A stretch of 58,823 bases of DNA from JAUNST01 sp964452285 (GTDB taxonomy: Bacteria; Patescibacteriota; Microgenomatia; UBA1400; PJMF01). Below, piece by piece: positions 35,263 to 44,505 of this stretch. The notes below the pieces were generated by a model. The model made no database searches. It was not told the DNA's origin and saw only the letters and a program-made list of their open reading frames with translations. The position numbers were made by a program, and so were the translations under genes. Location: positions 1-58,823 of the forward strand of contig CAYVKW010000001.1 of NCBI GenBank assembly GCA_964452285.1. Direction: 5' to 3'. Within the stretch, counting starts at the first letter, position 1; every line of letters starts with the position of its first letter.

Positions 35263-35331
35263 CGCGGGGTAGTGTACGGTGCACGCGAGGCTCATAATCT
35301 TGCAGGCTAGGTTCAACTCCTAGCCCCGCAA
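35263..35331 (+). tRNA. Initiator tRNA-fMet (CAT), unusually short
   Basis: 69 bases. C1 opposes A72 (acceptor CGCGGGG/CCCCGCA), the classic initiator mismatch. The anticodon loop is CTCATAA. T-arm CTAGG-TTCAACT-CCTAG and discriminator A are normal. The D-arm is very small (GTGT-ACGGT-GCAC, about five loop bases against nine or so usually), and the anticodon stem has G-U pairs instead of the three consecutive G-C pairs of most initiators. It has its own promoter and terminator. Confidence 0.88.
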
Positions 35332-35339
35332 CACACACA

Positions 35340-35376
35340 TTAAGAAAAATCGCCATTAACTGGCGATTTTTCTTAA
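35340..35376. terminator. Bidirectional terminator
   Basis: TTAAGAAAAATCGCCA and its inverse form a 16-bp stem with a 5-base loop; T-rich arms serve both strands. It ends the initiator tRNA transcript and the convergent 35410-35805 gene. Confidence 0.85.
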
Positions 35377-35409
35377 CTATTTTCCCCTTTCTTCATTTTT
35401 TGCTCATCA

Positions 35410-35805
35410 TTACTCTTCACTAATCATCACTTCATCAAGCATATTTTCCGCTCCTGTCACACCCGCTGTATTCACGTCTTCTCCACTCGCTGCGTTCATA
35501 TCTTCCGCAGCCATCTCAGTTGTATTTTCCGCTTTCTCCTCCACTAGATTTGACCCTTCCGTCATTTTTTCATCCGGCCCCCTTTGTCTTCGTTCCTCTC
35601 CCATTACCTGTTCACTCGGTGGCATCTTCTCGCCATTGGGCAAAACCATATTTCTTCTTCCTGCTCTCAATAAGGTCGTCGACAATAAACAACCAAAAAT
35701 TAAACCCACAATTAAACCGCCTACTCCCCACCACCATTGCTGGTATTGGCGACCTTTTTGCGCTTTCCCAGCGGTCTGCTGCGCATTTTGCAAATTTTGT
35801 TGCAT
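35410..35805 (-). CDS. Membrane-anchored acidic hypothetical protein, 131 aa
   Basis: A Gln-rich N terminus is followed by one membrane segment (about residues 26-45, WWGVGGLIVGLIFGCLLSTTLL) and an acidic, Glu/Met/Asn-rich tail likely to be disordered. No family is recognised. It is probably a single-gene unit ending at the shared terminator at 35340-35376. Confidence 0.55.
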   Translation of the reverse strand: MQQNLQNAQQTAGKAQKGRQYQQWWWGVGGLIVGLIFGCLLSTTLLRAGRRNMVLPNGEKMPPSEQVMGEERRQRGPDEKMTEGSNLVEEKAENTTEMAAEDMNAASGEDVNTAGVTGAENMLDEVMISEE

Positions 35806-35935
35806 TTTATCCCTTCTTCGTCAGGCACAAAACTTATTTTCTGTCCTTAACTTCAGGCATTTTAACTTCCTCAATTTAAAAAATCTTTAAAAAAAACAAG
35901 TTACTTTCCGCTCACCCTACTTTCCCCCATTCACT

Positions 35936-37498
35936 TCATCTCATTTCTAAACCTTTAATTAAATTCGGATTTGCTTCCACCAATTGCTCCTTATCGCTTA
36001 AATTATATCTCTTCACTTTATATCCAGAATTATATTGCCATTCTTTATCTGCCGTTCGTCCTATTTTTACATCATTCAATTGCCAATCTCTTATATACGT
36101 TTCTCCCCAATCATTTCTTCCAATAATTAGATAAGTTGTCGGCAACTTTTCATGCACATGTTTTTGTTGTCCCGTTTTTTTCAACATATAACTCATTGCA
36201 TATTTTACCTGGTAACCATATCTATCCATCGTAAAAACATAATAAGAAAAATCTTCTTCAGCAGCGTTTTTCTGGATATCGTCACTCAAGCGTTTATAAA
36301 ATGCCCAATGAGTTTCATGATCAGTCACCTCTCCATTAAAATAGATATTATCCCATCGCCATACTCCGTTCACATTAACAAGCATTATTACCATTAGCGC
36401 TATCATTATCCATTTTTTCTTCATTTTAATTATCGCGTAAGCAATCCAGATGATAAAAATTGGCAGCAAACTCTCATAATAAAAAGACCAAATAGAACCT
36501 TTAAAAGGTAAGGTAATTAACCAAAAACTACCAATCATAATTGCTGATAATTTTCCCGCCAAACTCACTGCAGAGCTCTCTTTCTTCGCCATTGTATATG
36601 CATAAAAGAAAGCTAGTCCGCTTGCTGCACTTGTACTTAACATTATCCACCATTGTTGAGTATTTACCAACTTGAAGCAATCTACTATCGCCCACATTCT
36701 TTGTTTTAAATAAGCTTGAATTGAAAAACCCGCGCCACCATTATCTCCACCAACAAAATAATGCCACACTGATTGAGTTTGTAAAAATTGATGTTTTAGA
36801 TCAAAAACTATAAACGTTGACAAAGGAATTAGTAAGCAAACAAAACACCATAAATGCGCATAATTTTTATTTTTCCAGATTTTATAAATTAAGTACAATC
36901 CCGTTGTTAGCAACATAGGACCGCCAAAAGCCATTTGAAACTGAATAATCATTCCTATTATTAGTACTGCTAGAGCCAATTGCCACCATTTTTTCTCCTG
37001 CAGATATAACCATAATAAATAAAAATAAATAAAAGATAAAAACAGTGCCCCACTTTGTTGACCCAATCCAATCGGCAATGCCGCTTTTAAGCTTACCAAT
37101 AAAGTCAGCGCCAAAAAAGCCACTCTCTTGCCAAAAATTCTTGCTCCACAAAAATAAAATCCCACTGCCGCTGCTATACATAAAACTAGCCAAAACCAGC
37201 CCGTTGCCGCTGGATTACCAGCATTCAAATAAAACACCGGTAAATTCAGGTAATACCAAGCTGGACCATGAAACACTCCTGGAATGCTACTTCGCGCTCC
37301 AATCAACGACAATTTTTTCTCATCTACCATTTCTTCCAAAATCAAAAAGTCTCTAGCAATATCTGTATGATACAGTAAGTCTCCACGACACAAATAACGT
37401 AAATTACTTATCAATGCTCCTAATAAAATCAAACCGCAACCCCACATCCACCATTCAATTTTTATTTTTTTCTTGCCGTTCCATTTCAACCTTAGCAT
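35936..37498 (-). CDS. Multi-span membrane protein, GT-C glycosyltransferase-like
   Basis: A 520-aa protein with about ten to twelve membrane segments and a C-terminal soluble domain (about 400-520). In the first periplasmic loop YHTDIARDFLILEEM has the acidic residue placement typical of GT-C enzymes (PMT/ArnT-like), followed by GPAWYYLNLPVFYLNAG. Such enzymes transfer sugars from lipid-phosphate donors on the outer face of the membrane. The match is by architecture; donor and acceptor are unknown. Confidence 0.6.
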   Translation of the reverse strand: MLRLKWNGKKKIKIEWWMWGCGLILLGALISNLRYLCRGDLLYHTDIARDFLILEEMVDEKKLSLIGARSSIPGVFHGPAWYYLNLPVFYLNAGNPAATGWFWLVLCIAAAVGFYFCGARIFGKRVAFLALTLLVSLKAALPIGLGQQSGALFLSFIYFYLLWLYLQEKKWWQLALAVLIIGMIIQFQMAFGGPMLLTTGLYLIYKIWKNKNYAHLWCFVCLLIPLSTFIVFDLKHQFLQTQSVWHYFVGGDNGGAGFSIQAYLKQRMWAIVDCFKLVNTQQWWIMLSTSAASGLAFFYAYTMAKKESSAVSLAGKLSAIMIGSFWLITLPFKGSIWSFYYESLLPIFIIWIAYAIIKMKKKWIMIALMVIMLVNVNGVWRWDNIYFNGEVTDHETHWAFYKRLSDDIQKNAAEEDFSYYVFTMDRYGYQVKYAMSYMLKKTGQQKHVHEKLPTTYLIIGRNDWGETYIRDWQLNDVKIGRTADKEWQYNSGYKVKRYNLSDKEQLVEANPNLIKGLEMR

Positions 37499-37535
37499 TA
37501 CTGTTTATTGTAACACTATGTTTAAGAATATAAAG

Positions 37536-37586
37536 ATAAAAATAAAACAACACTATGCGGGCTACCATTTTTATGGTAGCCCGCAT
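37536..37586 (-). terminator. Strong hairpin terminator
   Basis: A perfect 14-bp stem, ATGCGGGCTACCAT (37555-37568) with ATGGTAGCCCGCAT (37573-37586), has a TTTT loop. On the - strand it is followed by GTGTTGTTTTATTTTT. It ends the 37621-38253 gene. Confidence 0.85.
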
Positions 37587-37620
37587 CCTTTATTCATCTC
37601 CTTGTTTTTTCCTATCGATC

Positions 37621-38253
37621 TTAATTTACAGCTATCATTTCATTAAAATCTACATTAGCCGGCAAAGTTGTATCCACCGAAGTCGCACTCTCGCAGACAA
37701 TTTCATAGCCGTTATTATTTGACATCGGCAAGTTTTCAATCAAACTTTCTTGTACATCACTCACATCCACTTGCACTTGCACTCCAGTCATCGTTTGGTT
37801 GTCCCAAATATAAGTCCAATTACCGTTCACAATCAAACCGCCGTTGGCATTTTCAAACCGCACCTGCTCAAAATTCATCGAAGTTTCATACCAAGTCGAT
37901 GCACCCGTATCCATATTCGTAATCGTACAATTTACCGCTTGCCAATTATCCAACCAGTCTTCCAGTTCCGTTACTGTTATCACTGTTTCCGTCGTCGTTG
38001 CCGCAGTTGTCGGCACTGTTGACGGAGTCGGAGTCGGACTTGCATTAGTTCCAGCCTTCACTTTTTTCCCTTCCCAATCATTCTTCATCACTGTTTCCAT
38101 CTTCGTCATCGCCTTATCCCAATCTTTTTCCCAGTTCATTTTTTTATCTTTTTCCATCACGTCCCAAATTAAAATCACTACAATCAAAGTGACAATTACC
38201 GAAATTGTTACCACTCCCCATGTTGGCAACTGATTTTTATCATTCTTTTTCAT
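37621..38253 (-). CDS. Membrane-anchored hypothetical protein, 210 aa
   Basis: One N-terminal membrane anchor (about 14-31, VTISVIVTLIVVILIWDV), then a charged helix (about 32-65), a Thr/Pro/Ala linker (about 68-90) and a folded C-terminal domain with two cysteines (NCTITN and IVCES) that could form a disulfide outside the membrane. Trp/Tyr-rich strands (NGNWTYIWDN) suggest a beta domain. No family is recognised. Confidence 0.6.
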   Translation of the reverse strand: MKKNDKNQLPTWGVVTISVIVTLIVVILIWDVMEKDKKMNWEKDWDKAMTKMETVMKNDWEGKKVKAGTNASPTPTPSTVPTTAATTTETVITVTELEDWLDNWQAVNCTITNMDTGASTWYETSMNFEQVRFENANGGLIVNGNWTYIWDNQTMTGVQVQVDVSDVQESLIENLPMSNNNGYEIVCESATSVDTTLPANVDFNEMIAVN

Positions 38254-38324
38254 TCTCGATTTCCTTTCTTTATACTTACCAAAATTATAAAGAAAGTTTT
38301 TTCACATCGTCTATCAATAACTCC

Positions 38325-38918
38325 TCATTCTTTGCTCGCTCTTAGCTCGTCATATTTAGTCGCTTTTGTCACTAGCTCTTCAAATACTTTTTGGGTAATG
38401 GTAATCATTTTTTCCTCTGCTATCAACTCTTTTGAGTTATTAGGCATACTTTCACTTCTCTCTTCTTTTTCCTCATCCTTGCCCCACCATTGACTTGGAT
38501 CGACAAACCCATCATAACCATTAGCTCGATTGCGCGGGCGGCGGTAATAACCCCAATGTACATGCATCCCAGTGGAATTACCGGTACTTCCTGCCATACC
38601 TATAATTTCTCCCAATTCCACTTGCTCTCCCACTTGTTTTTTCGCCGCCCGCGCTAAATGTCCGATTACCGATCCCTCTCTCTCATTCTCTATTTTTATA
38701 TAATATCCATAACCATTTTTATCAAAAGTATTTTCTTTTATTACTCCATCGTGAGGCGCTAAAACTTCACTTTTCCCACTTGCAAAACATCTTTCTCCAT
38801 TCGGAAAAAAAGCGCGAAAATCCACGCCGTTATGTCCTTTCAAACCAAATTGCTTGTAGCTGTCTGGATTTTCGCCAAACCCTTGTGTTACATATACCTT
38901 TGCCACTGGTACTCGCAT
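38325..38918 (-). CDS. M23 family metallopeptidase (LytM-like)
   Basis: The 197-aa protein holds a LytM-type zinc endopeptidase domain: GLKGHNGVDFRA supplies the HxxxD ligands, GSVIGHLAR the middle part and GMHVHWG the HxH motif. These enzymes cut peptidoglycan cross-bridges. There is no signal peptide; the catalytic domain starts almost at residue 1 (VYVTQGFGENPDSYKQFG), as in phage-type or holin-dependent lysins. The C-terminal ~50 residues are charged and helical. The ATG follows GGAGACAATTTT, a plausible SD. Confidence 0.85.
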   Translation of the reverse strand: MRVPVAKVYVTQGFGENPDSYKQFGLKGHNGVDFRAFFPNGERCFASGKSEVLAPHDGVIKENTFDKNGYGYYIKIENEREGSVIGHLARAAKKQVGEQVELGEIIGMAGSTGNSTGMHVHWGYYRRPRNRANGYDGFVDPSQWWGKDEEKEERSESMPNNSKELIAEEKMITITQKVFEELVTKATKYDELRASKE

Positions 38919-38966
38919 AAAATTGTCTCCTTCTAATCACAATTTTATGCTTCTCGTTCTCGATTT

Positions 38967-41497
38967 TTATATATTCTCTTTTACTCTTCTGCGCCACTTC
39001 ACTAAGTCATACCAAAAAACTGCCACCCCTGCCAACAATACACAGCTCGCAAATTCCTTGACACTGATCGGCGCGAACTTCATCATTTCATTTAAACCAG
39101 GCACATAAACCGCCGCCAAAAGCATCAATACAATTCCACCGTTAATCATCCACACCACTTTATCTTTGATGTTTTTCCAAAACACTTTATACGCTGGCAA
39201 TATATCACTACTGTCCACATATACCAAAAACAAACTTCCAAAGCTCAAAGTCAAAACTCCCATCGTTCTCGCAAATTCCGCCGCCCCAGTCGTCATTAAT
39301 TGCCAATAATATATACCAAAACTAAACATAAAAATCATCATTCCCTGAAATACAATTTTCCAAACTCTCTTTTTATCAAGTAAAAATTGTTTTGGATTTC
39401 GTGGCCGTCGAGACATAATTCCAGGTTCCGCCTTTTGTCGCTCAAAAACCACACTGCAAGTCGGATCCACTATCAACTCAGNNNNNNNNNNACTTGCAAC
39501 GGTAAGATCATCACTGCGGCTGGGGCAATGCCTAAAATTGGCGCCATTAATGCTGATAGCACAATTGGTAAATGTAGTACAAACACATAAGAAACCGATT
39601 TTCTGATATTATCATAAATTCGCCGGCCATCTTTAATCGCTGTCACGATGGTCGCAAAATCATCGTCCAAAATCACCATGTCCGCCGCTTCTCGCGCCAC
39701 TTGCGTTCCTCTCTTACCGCCCATTGCCATACCGATATGAGCATATTTAAGCGCCGGCGCATCATTTACGCCGTCACCAATCATACCTGTTATTTTCCCC
39801 AAAGATTTTAGCGCTTTGACAATTCTCAGTTTATCCGCCGGCACCACTCTGGCAAAAATATTTACTCCTGCCTCTAGTTTCATCTTTAATTGATTATCAC
39901 TGAGATTTTTCATTTCCGATCCCGTTATCACTCCTCCATCTAAGTTAATACCCACTTTCGCTGCTACCGCCCACGCTGTCGCCCCATTGTCACCAGTAAT
40001 CATAATCACTCGCACTCCTGCACGGTGCGCCAGCGCCACCGCTTTAGTCACCTTTTCTCTTGGCGGATCTTCTAGCGCCACTAGACCCAAAAATTCTAGA
40101 TTCTTATATTCGCTCAAATCGGCATGAAAATCAGATTCTTGTAGCTTTTGTCTTGCCACCCCAATCACTCGGTAAGCTTGTTCTGCCAATTTCTCTTGTG
40201 CAATTTCTATTTTTATTCTTTCTTCTTTTGTTAACTTGCACAATTCTAAGACTGTTTCTGGCGACCCTTTCACGGTCAATAAACAATCGCCGTCTTTCAT
40301 TTTCCATAGATGGCCCATTCTTTTAGTCTCATTCGTAAAAGCGTAATCCTTCACCAATTCCAAATTGTCTCTTTCACTTGCACCTTCCTCACTGTCATGG
40401 GCTTTTTCTTTTTTCACATAAGCTAGCATCGCTTTTTCCATTGGATCATAAGTTATTTTTTCACATGCCAGAGCCATTGTTTCCAAAAAAGCTCTTTTCT
40501 CTTTTTCCTCATTTCCTTTTATTAATAATATTTCTGCCACCGTCATTTTGTTTTCTGTCAAAGTTCCCGTTTTGTCAGTACACAAGACGCTCATCGCTCC
40601 CAAAGTTTCAATCGTTCCCAAACGTCTAATTAGCGCTTTTTTCTTTGCCATCCTCCAAGCTCCCATTGACAAAAATACTGTCAAAATCACCGGAAATTCT
40701 TCTGGAATAATTGACATTGCTAGCGTAATACCCGCCAAGATACTTGGCACTATTCTCTCTTGCCACGCTAGTCCTTGCATATTCCACCAAGTCACCGTCG
40801 TCACTGTTATAAGCAGTAGTGCGCCCAAACTTGCACTATATTTTATCAATCTCGCAATTTGTTTTTGTAGTGGTGTCTCTTCCTGCGGCGCTTCGGCCAC
40901 TTGCATTCCAATTCTTCCGTATTCTGTTTCTTCACCAGTCTTCGTCACTCGCACCACCGCGCTTCCAGTCACTACTGCCGTTCCCGCCAACACCTCCGCC
41001 CCCAGCAATTTCGCCAGCGGCATTGCTTCTCCGGTCAGAGTTGATTCATCTACCATCAAATCGTCGTCTGTGAGCACTTTCCCGTCTGCCGCGATTGCTT
41101 CCCCTTCGGTCACTATCATAATGTCGTCCGGCACTAATTCAGGCGCCGCAATCATCATTTCCACGCCATCTCTTATTACCTTTGCTTGCGGCGCCGCCAA
41201 TTCTTTCAAAGCCGCTAGAGTTTTATCCGTTTTCCATTCCTGTACCACGTCAATTCCGACAATGAAAAAAATAAACACCAGCATAATGATGCCATCGCGC
41301 GCCTCACCCAAGAAAAAATAAATCATACACGCACTCAACAGTAATAAAAACATTGGCTCCCGCACTACTGCCATTATTTTTTGCCACAATTGTGATTTTT
41401 TTTCTGGCACCAATATATTTGGGCCATATTTGCGCAAATTTGCTGCCGCCTGCTCACTTGTCAAGCCGTTTAATTTCGATTTATCTTTTTTTGTCAT
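38967..41497 (-). CDS. P-type cation-transporting ATPase (split by 10-N gap)
   Basis: About 843 aa in total. The N-terminal cation-ATPase domain (LTSEQAAANLRKYGPN) is followed by the actuator loop STLTGEAMPL (TGEA instead of TGES), phosphorylation motif CTDKTGTLTENKMT, MITGDNG and hinge MIGDGVNDAPALK. After the N run the chain resumes as ELIVDPTCSVVFE with the last membrane helices. It is closest in look to Ca2+/PMCA-SERCA-like pumps (PEEFPV in helix 4). A 10-base gap puts the halves out of frame; a gap of 8 or 11 would restore it, so the break is an assembly artefact. Confidence 0.9.
39482..39491. other. Assembly gap (10 N)
   Basis: Ten N inside the P-type ATPase. Reading frames on the two sides agree only if the true length is 2 modulo 3, so the stated length is nominal. 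Confidence 0.97.
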
Positions 41498-41546
41498 TCC
41501 GCTATTATATACAATTTTTCAGCAAAGTTTTACTCTTTTCTCTAAA

Positions 41547-41607
41547 GCAGTTATTAGGCAACTTTTCACTTTTACCAGCATTTTTCTCTCCGTCACCTAA
41601 TAACTGC
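41547..41607. repeat. 12-bp inverted repeat at the end of coaD
   Basis: GCAGTTATTAGG (41547-41558) and CCTAATAACTGC (41596-41607) are exact inverses around 37 bases. The second arm contains the coaD stop codon. The word CAGTTATTAGGCAA also recurs at 43854-43867 at the groES stop. Confidence 0.6.
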
Positions 41608-42103
41608 CCGCCCTCATTTTTGCCAACATTTCTTCCACCTCCTTCGGTACCCAAGCTTTAATATTTACTCCAGCTTGCCATAATTGCATCACTGCACTTG
41701 AACTTACATGTGCCGTCTCCCCCGCTCGAAAATAAATCGTTTCTATTCCTGCCACATTTTGATTAATCATGGCTAAGTTTTCTTCATAATCATAATCCAT
41801 GCCATTTCGTATTCCTCGAATTAAAAAATCCGCCGCTTTTCGTTCTGCTTCTTTCACCGTTAGTCCCTGATAACTTTCCACTTTTACATTAGTCAATCCT
41901 TCTCGCGCCAAAACTTTTTCGATCGTGGTCCGCATTAATTTAGTCGGCACTCTTCTTCCCTCATTCCCTTCCCCTGCCGCTTTCTCTTCATTCACTCCGA
42001 TGCCGATTATCACTTCATCAAAAACTCTCGCTGCTTGCTTCACCACTTGCAAATGTCCATTGGTAAACGGATCAAAACTGCCGGCATAAAATGCTTTCAT
42101 CAT
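41597..42103 (-). CDS. coaD: Phosphopantetheine adenylyltransferase
   Basis: The 168-aa enzyme has the nucleotidyltransferase T/HxGH signature in AFYAGSFDPFTNGH, then GIGVNEEK, RGIRNGMDYDYEENLAMINQ and the ISSSAV-like HVSSSAVMQLW. It adenylates 4'-phosphopantetheine, the penultimate step of CoA synthesis. The extended -10 TGGTATAAT ends six bases before ATG 42103, so the mRNA is probably leaderless; the longer frame to 42166 extends through the promoter and is rejected. The preceding groEL terminator isolates it. Confidence 0.93.
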   Translation of the reverse strand: MMKAFYAGSFDPFTNGHLQVVKQAARVFDEVIIGIGVNEEKAAGEGNEGRRVPTKLMRTTIEKVLAREGLTNVKVESYQGLTVKEAERKAADFLIRGIRNGMDYDYEENLAMINQNVAGIETIYFRAGETAHVSSSAVMQLWQAGVNIKAWVPKEVEEMLAKMRAGSY

Positions 42104-42115
42104 TCTTTTATTATA
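42104..42115 (-). promoter_or_regulatory. coaD extended -10, leaderless spacing
   Basis: TATAAT at 42115-42110 with TG one base upstream. Six bases later is ATGATG, so transcription should begin at the start codon. Confidence 0.7.
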
Positions 42116-42142
42116 CCAACAATCGTCTTTTTCACCGCTACC

Positions 42143-42175
42143 AAAACCCCGATGCTTATCGCGCATCGGGGTTTT
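42143..42175. terminator. Terminator of groESL operon
   Basis: AAAACCCCGATGC pairs perfectly with GCATCGGGGTTTT across 7 bases; T-runs are present on both strands. It lies 29 bases after the groEL stop. Confidence 0.9.
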
Positions 42176-42203
42176 CTTTTCTTCGCTTATTTTGCGTTAG
42201 AAA

Positions 42204-43826
42204 TTACATCATTCCGCCCATATCAGGCATCGCTGGAGCTACCTTTTTTTCTTCAGGTGCGTCAGTCACTAAGGCTTCTGTAGTCAAAATCATAGCTGCC
42301 ACGCTCGCAGCATTACATAAAGCTGCAGTCGCCACTTTGGCCGGCTCAATTACACCTTGCTCTAGTAAATCACCAAATTCACCTGTCAAAGCATTAAAAC
42401 CATAGTTAACGTTCTTTTGTGCTTTTACTTTTTGCACTACCCAACCAGCATCTGTGCCTGCATTTTCAGCCAACATTCTCATTGGCGCTTCCAATACACT
42501 GGCAATCAATTCCACACCAGCCTGTTCATCTTTATTATCAGTTTTGATTGTCGTCAAAACTTTGCCAGCATTCAAGAAAGTTACACCGCCGCCAGGAATA
42601 ATGCCAGTTTCAATAGCCGCTTTCGTTGCTTCTTTGGCGTCTTTCACCCTCTCTTGCAAGTTCTTCATCTCTAGTTCCGTCGTTGCCCCCACTTGAATTA
42701 CTGCCACTCCGCCAGCCAATTTCGCTTTTCGCTCCATTAATTTTTCTTTATCAAATTCAGAATTTGATTTTTCTATTTCTTTTTCAATGGTTGCTACTCG
42801 CTCAGCAATAGCTGCTTTTGTGCCTTTACCACCGACAATACGAGTATTATCTTTATCACTTCTCACGCTGTCAGCTCGGCCCAAATCTTCCAATTGCACA
42901 TCTTTGAGTGCCATGCCTGTTTCGCTAGAAACAAATTTCGCTCCCGTTAACACCGCGATGTCTTTGAGCATTTCTTTGCGTCTGTCACCAAAGCCAGGAG
43001 CTTTGACTGCCAAACCATTGAAAACTCCTCGCAATTTATTTACTACTAGACCAGTGAGCGCTTCGCCTTCCACATCGTCAGCGATAATGACAAAGTTCTT
43101 CGTCTGCGTCATGATTTTTTCCACTATTGGCAATAAGTCGGTTTGCATATTGGAAATTTTGTGATCGGTCACCAGAATTAACGGCTCTTCCACAATCGCT
43201 TCCATATTGTCAGCATCGGTCATAAAGTATGGCGAAGCATAACCTTTGTCAAACTCCATTCCTTCTTTGTGGTCAATCGTAATATCCATGGTTTTACCCT
43301 CCACCACTTCTACTACTCCATCCTTCCCTACTAATTTCAAAGCCTCGGCAATCTTTTTTCCAATTTCCTCGCTTTGTGCCGAGATTGAAGCCACTTTTTC
43401 CCAATCGCTCTCTTGCACTGGTTGAGCCAATTTGTTAATTTGTTCTTCCACTGCATCTACCGCTTTTTCAATGCCTTTCTTCATAATCATCGGATTAATG
43501 CCAGAAGTAACCAAAGTCATTCCTCGGTCTGCGATCTTTTGCGCCAGCAAAGTCGCTGTCGTGGTCCCGTCACCAGCTGCATCATTAGTTTTTGCTGCCG
43601 CCTCTTTCACCATTTGCGCGCCCATATTTTCAAATTTATCTTCCAAAGTAATTTCTTTAGCAATTGTCACTCCGTCATGAGTTACATTTGGCGCTCCCCA
43701 CGATCTATCCAAAGCGACGTTTCGTCCTTTCGGACCCAAAGTAGTCGTCACTGCTGCTGCCAATTTATCCACTCCGATTAACATTTTTTTTCTTGCTTCT
43801 TCACCAAACAATAATTTTTTTGCCAT
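42204..43826 (-). CDS. groEL: Chaperonin GroEL (60 kDa)
   Basis: The 540-aa protein is canonical: KLLFGEEARKKMLIGVDKLA, TTLGPKGRNVALD, ATP-binding GDGTTTATLLAQ, the apical domain with DHKEGMEFDKGYASPYF, IADDVEGEALTGLVVNKLRG, VKAPGFGDRRK, GGVAVIQVGA and the C-terminal MPDMGGMM tail. It forms the 14-mer folding chamber and works with GroES, encoded 33 bases upstream in the same operon. Confidence 0.98.
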   Translation of the reverse strand: MAKKLLFGEEARKKMLIGVDKLAAAVTTTLGPKGRNVALDRSWGAPNVTHDGVTIAKEITLEDKFENMGAQMVKEAAAKTNDAAGDGTTTATLLAQKIADRGMTLVTSGINPMIMKKGIEKAVDAVEEQINKLAQPVQESDWEKVASISAQSEEIGKKIAEALKLVGKDGVVEVVEGKTMDITIDHKEGMEFDKGYASPYFMTDADNMEAIVEEPLILVTDHKISNMQTDLLPIVEKIMTQTKNFVIIADDVEGEALTGLVVNKLRGVFNGLAVKAPGFGDRRKEMLKDIAVLTGAKFVSSETGMALKDVQLEDLGRADSVRSDKDNTRIVGGKGTKAAIAERVATIEKEIEKSNSEFDKEKLMERKAKLAGGVAVIQVGATTELEMKNLQERVKDAKEATKAAIETGIIPGGGVTFLNAGKVLTTIKTDNKDEQAGVELIASVLEAPMRMLAENAGTDAGWVVQKVKAQKNVNYGFNALTGEFGDLLEQGVIEPAKVATAALCNAASVAAMILTTEALVTDAPEEKKVAPAMPDMGGMM

Positions 43827-43859
43827 ATTTTTTCCTTTCTTATCAATCTAATTCAGTTA

Positions 43860-44192
43860 TTAGGCAATTTTTGCCAAAATATCTTCGTACTTTAAAAACT
43901 GATATTCAGTCTCATCTATTTTTACTTCATTGCCACCCCATTTTTTGTAAACTACTTTATCCCCTACTTTTAAGTCTAACTCCTTATCGCATTCACATTT
44001 ATCTTTGCATTTACAGTCTTTGCCACAATTACACTCTGCTTTTCCCAAAGCTAACACCTTACCATATTGCGGCTTTTCACTTTCATTACTTGGCAGAATA
44101 ATTCCTGAAGCCGTTTGTGTTTCTTTCTCTGCTGGCTCTACTAAAACAAAACCTGGCATTGGTTGCAATTTGTTCACAGAAAATTCGTTCAT
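43860..44192 (-). CDS. groES: Co-chaperonin GroES with cysteine-rich loop
   Basis: The 110-aa protein has the GroES beta-barrel ends (VNKLQPMPGFVLVEPAE, LKVGDKVVYKKWGGNEVKIDETEYQFLKYEDILA) and mobile loop (residues about 21-41, TASGIILPS). Between GKVLALG and DLKVGDKV, where most GroES have a short loop (DENGKR...), it has six cysteines at residues 54, 56, 60, 62, 66 and 68 in the pattern CxCx3CxCx3CxC with many lysines. That suggests a metal-binding or redox-sensitive roof loop. It caps GroEL. Expression is probably controlled by the CIRCE-like element upstream. Confidence 0.95.
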   Translation of the reverse strand: MNEFSVNKLQPMPGFVLVEPAEKETQTASGIILPSNESEKPQYGKVLALGKAECNCGKDCKCKDKCECDKELDLKVGDKVVYKKWGGNEVKIDETEYQFLKYEDILAKIA

Positions 44193-44261
44193 TTTTCTTC
44201 CTTTCTTTTAATTCCTTCTACGCTTTTCAGCGCTTCTATACTACTTTTCCCCCATTTGCAA

Positions 44262-44296
44262 TTAGCAATTGTAGCACTCTTCTGCTAAGTTGTCAA
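44262..44296 (-). promoter_or_regulatory. groESL promoter with CIRCE-like operator
   Basis: On the - strand TTGACA (44296-44291), 17 bases, TACAAT (44273-44268): a near-perfect promoter. Overlapping it is a 27-base element with outer arms TTAGCA and TGCTAA and the same 9-9-9 layout as CIRCE (TTAGCACTC-N9-GAGTGCTAA); the inner arm bases are degenerate. It points to HrcA-type heat-shock control; hrcA itself is not in the window. Confidence 0.75.
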
Positions 44297-44377
44297 TATA
44301 TTTTTACCGCCAATTTTGCGCATTTTTTACTCAATTTTGCTTCTCATGATTTTTACCTCTCATATTCTAAATAATCA

Positions 44378-44406
44378 TTGACAAATAGGCATTTTTATAC
44401 TACAAT
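44378..44406 (+). promoter_or_regulatory. Consensus promoter
   Basis: TTGACA (44378-44383), 17 bases, TACAAT (44401-44406) on the + strand, driving the two small unknown genes at 44506 and 44808. Confidence 0.85.
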
Positions 44407-44505
44407 ACTAGATCTTTGATCGCTGTTTAGAAAAAGCTTCTAGATTAGCGCTCATCGCTCTTTAACTTGGAAACGGTTTACAAAAAAAGGAGGAGGATTT
44501 TTATT

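Larger units (their letters stand above)
44193..44505. other. Divergent control region between groES and the 44506 gene
   Basis: This stretch holds the groESL promoter with CIRCE-like operator (44262-44296), an oppositely directed consensus promoter (44378-44406) and the 94-base leader of the 44506 gene, which can form small hairpins. I see no further gene. Confidence 0.7.

Noticed and set aside
38967..39476. Separate short membrane protein gene downstream of the P-type ATPase
   Set aside because: It is the C-terminal part of the same ATPase; the DPTCSVVFE segment and helices continue the family alignment after the N gap.
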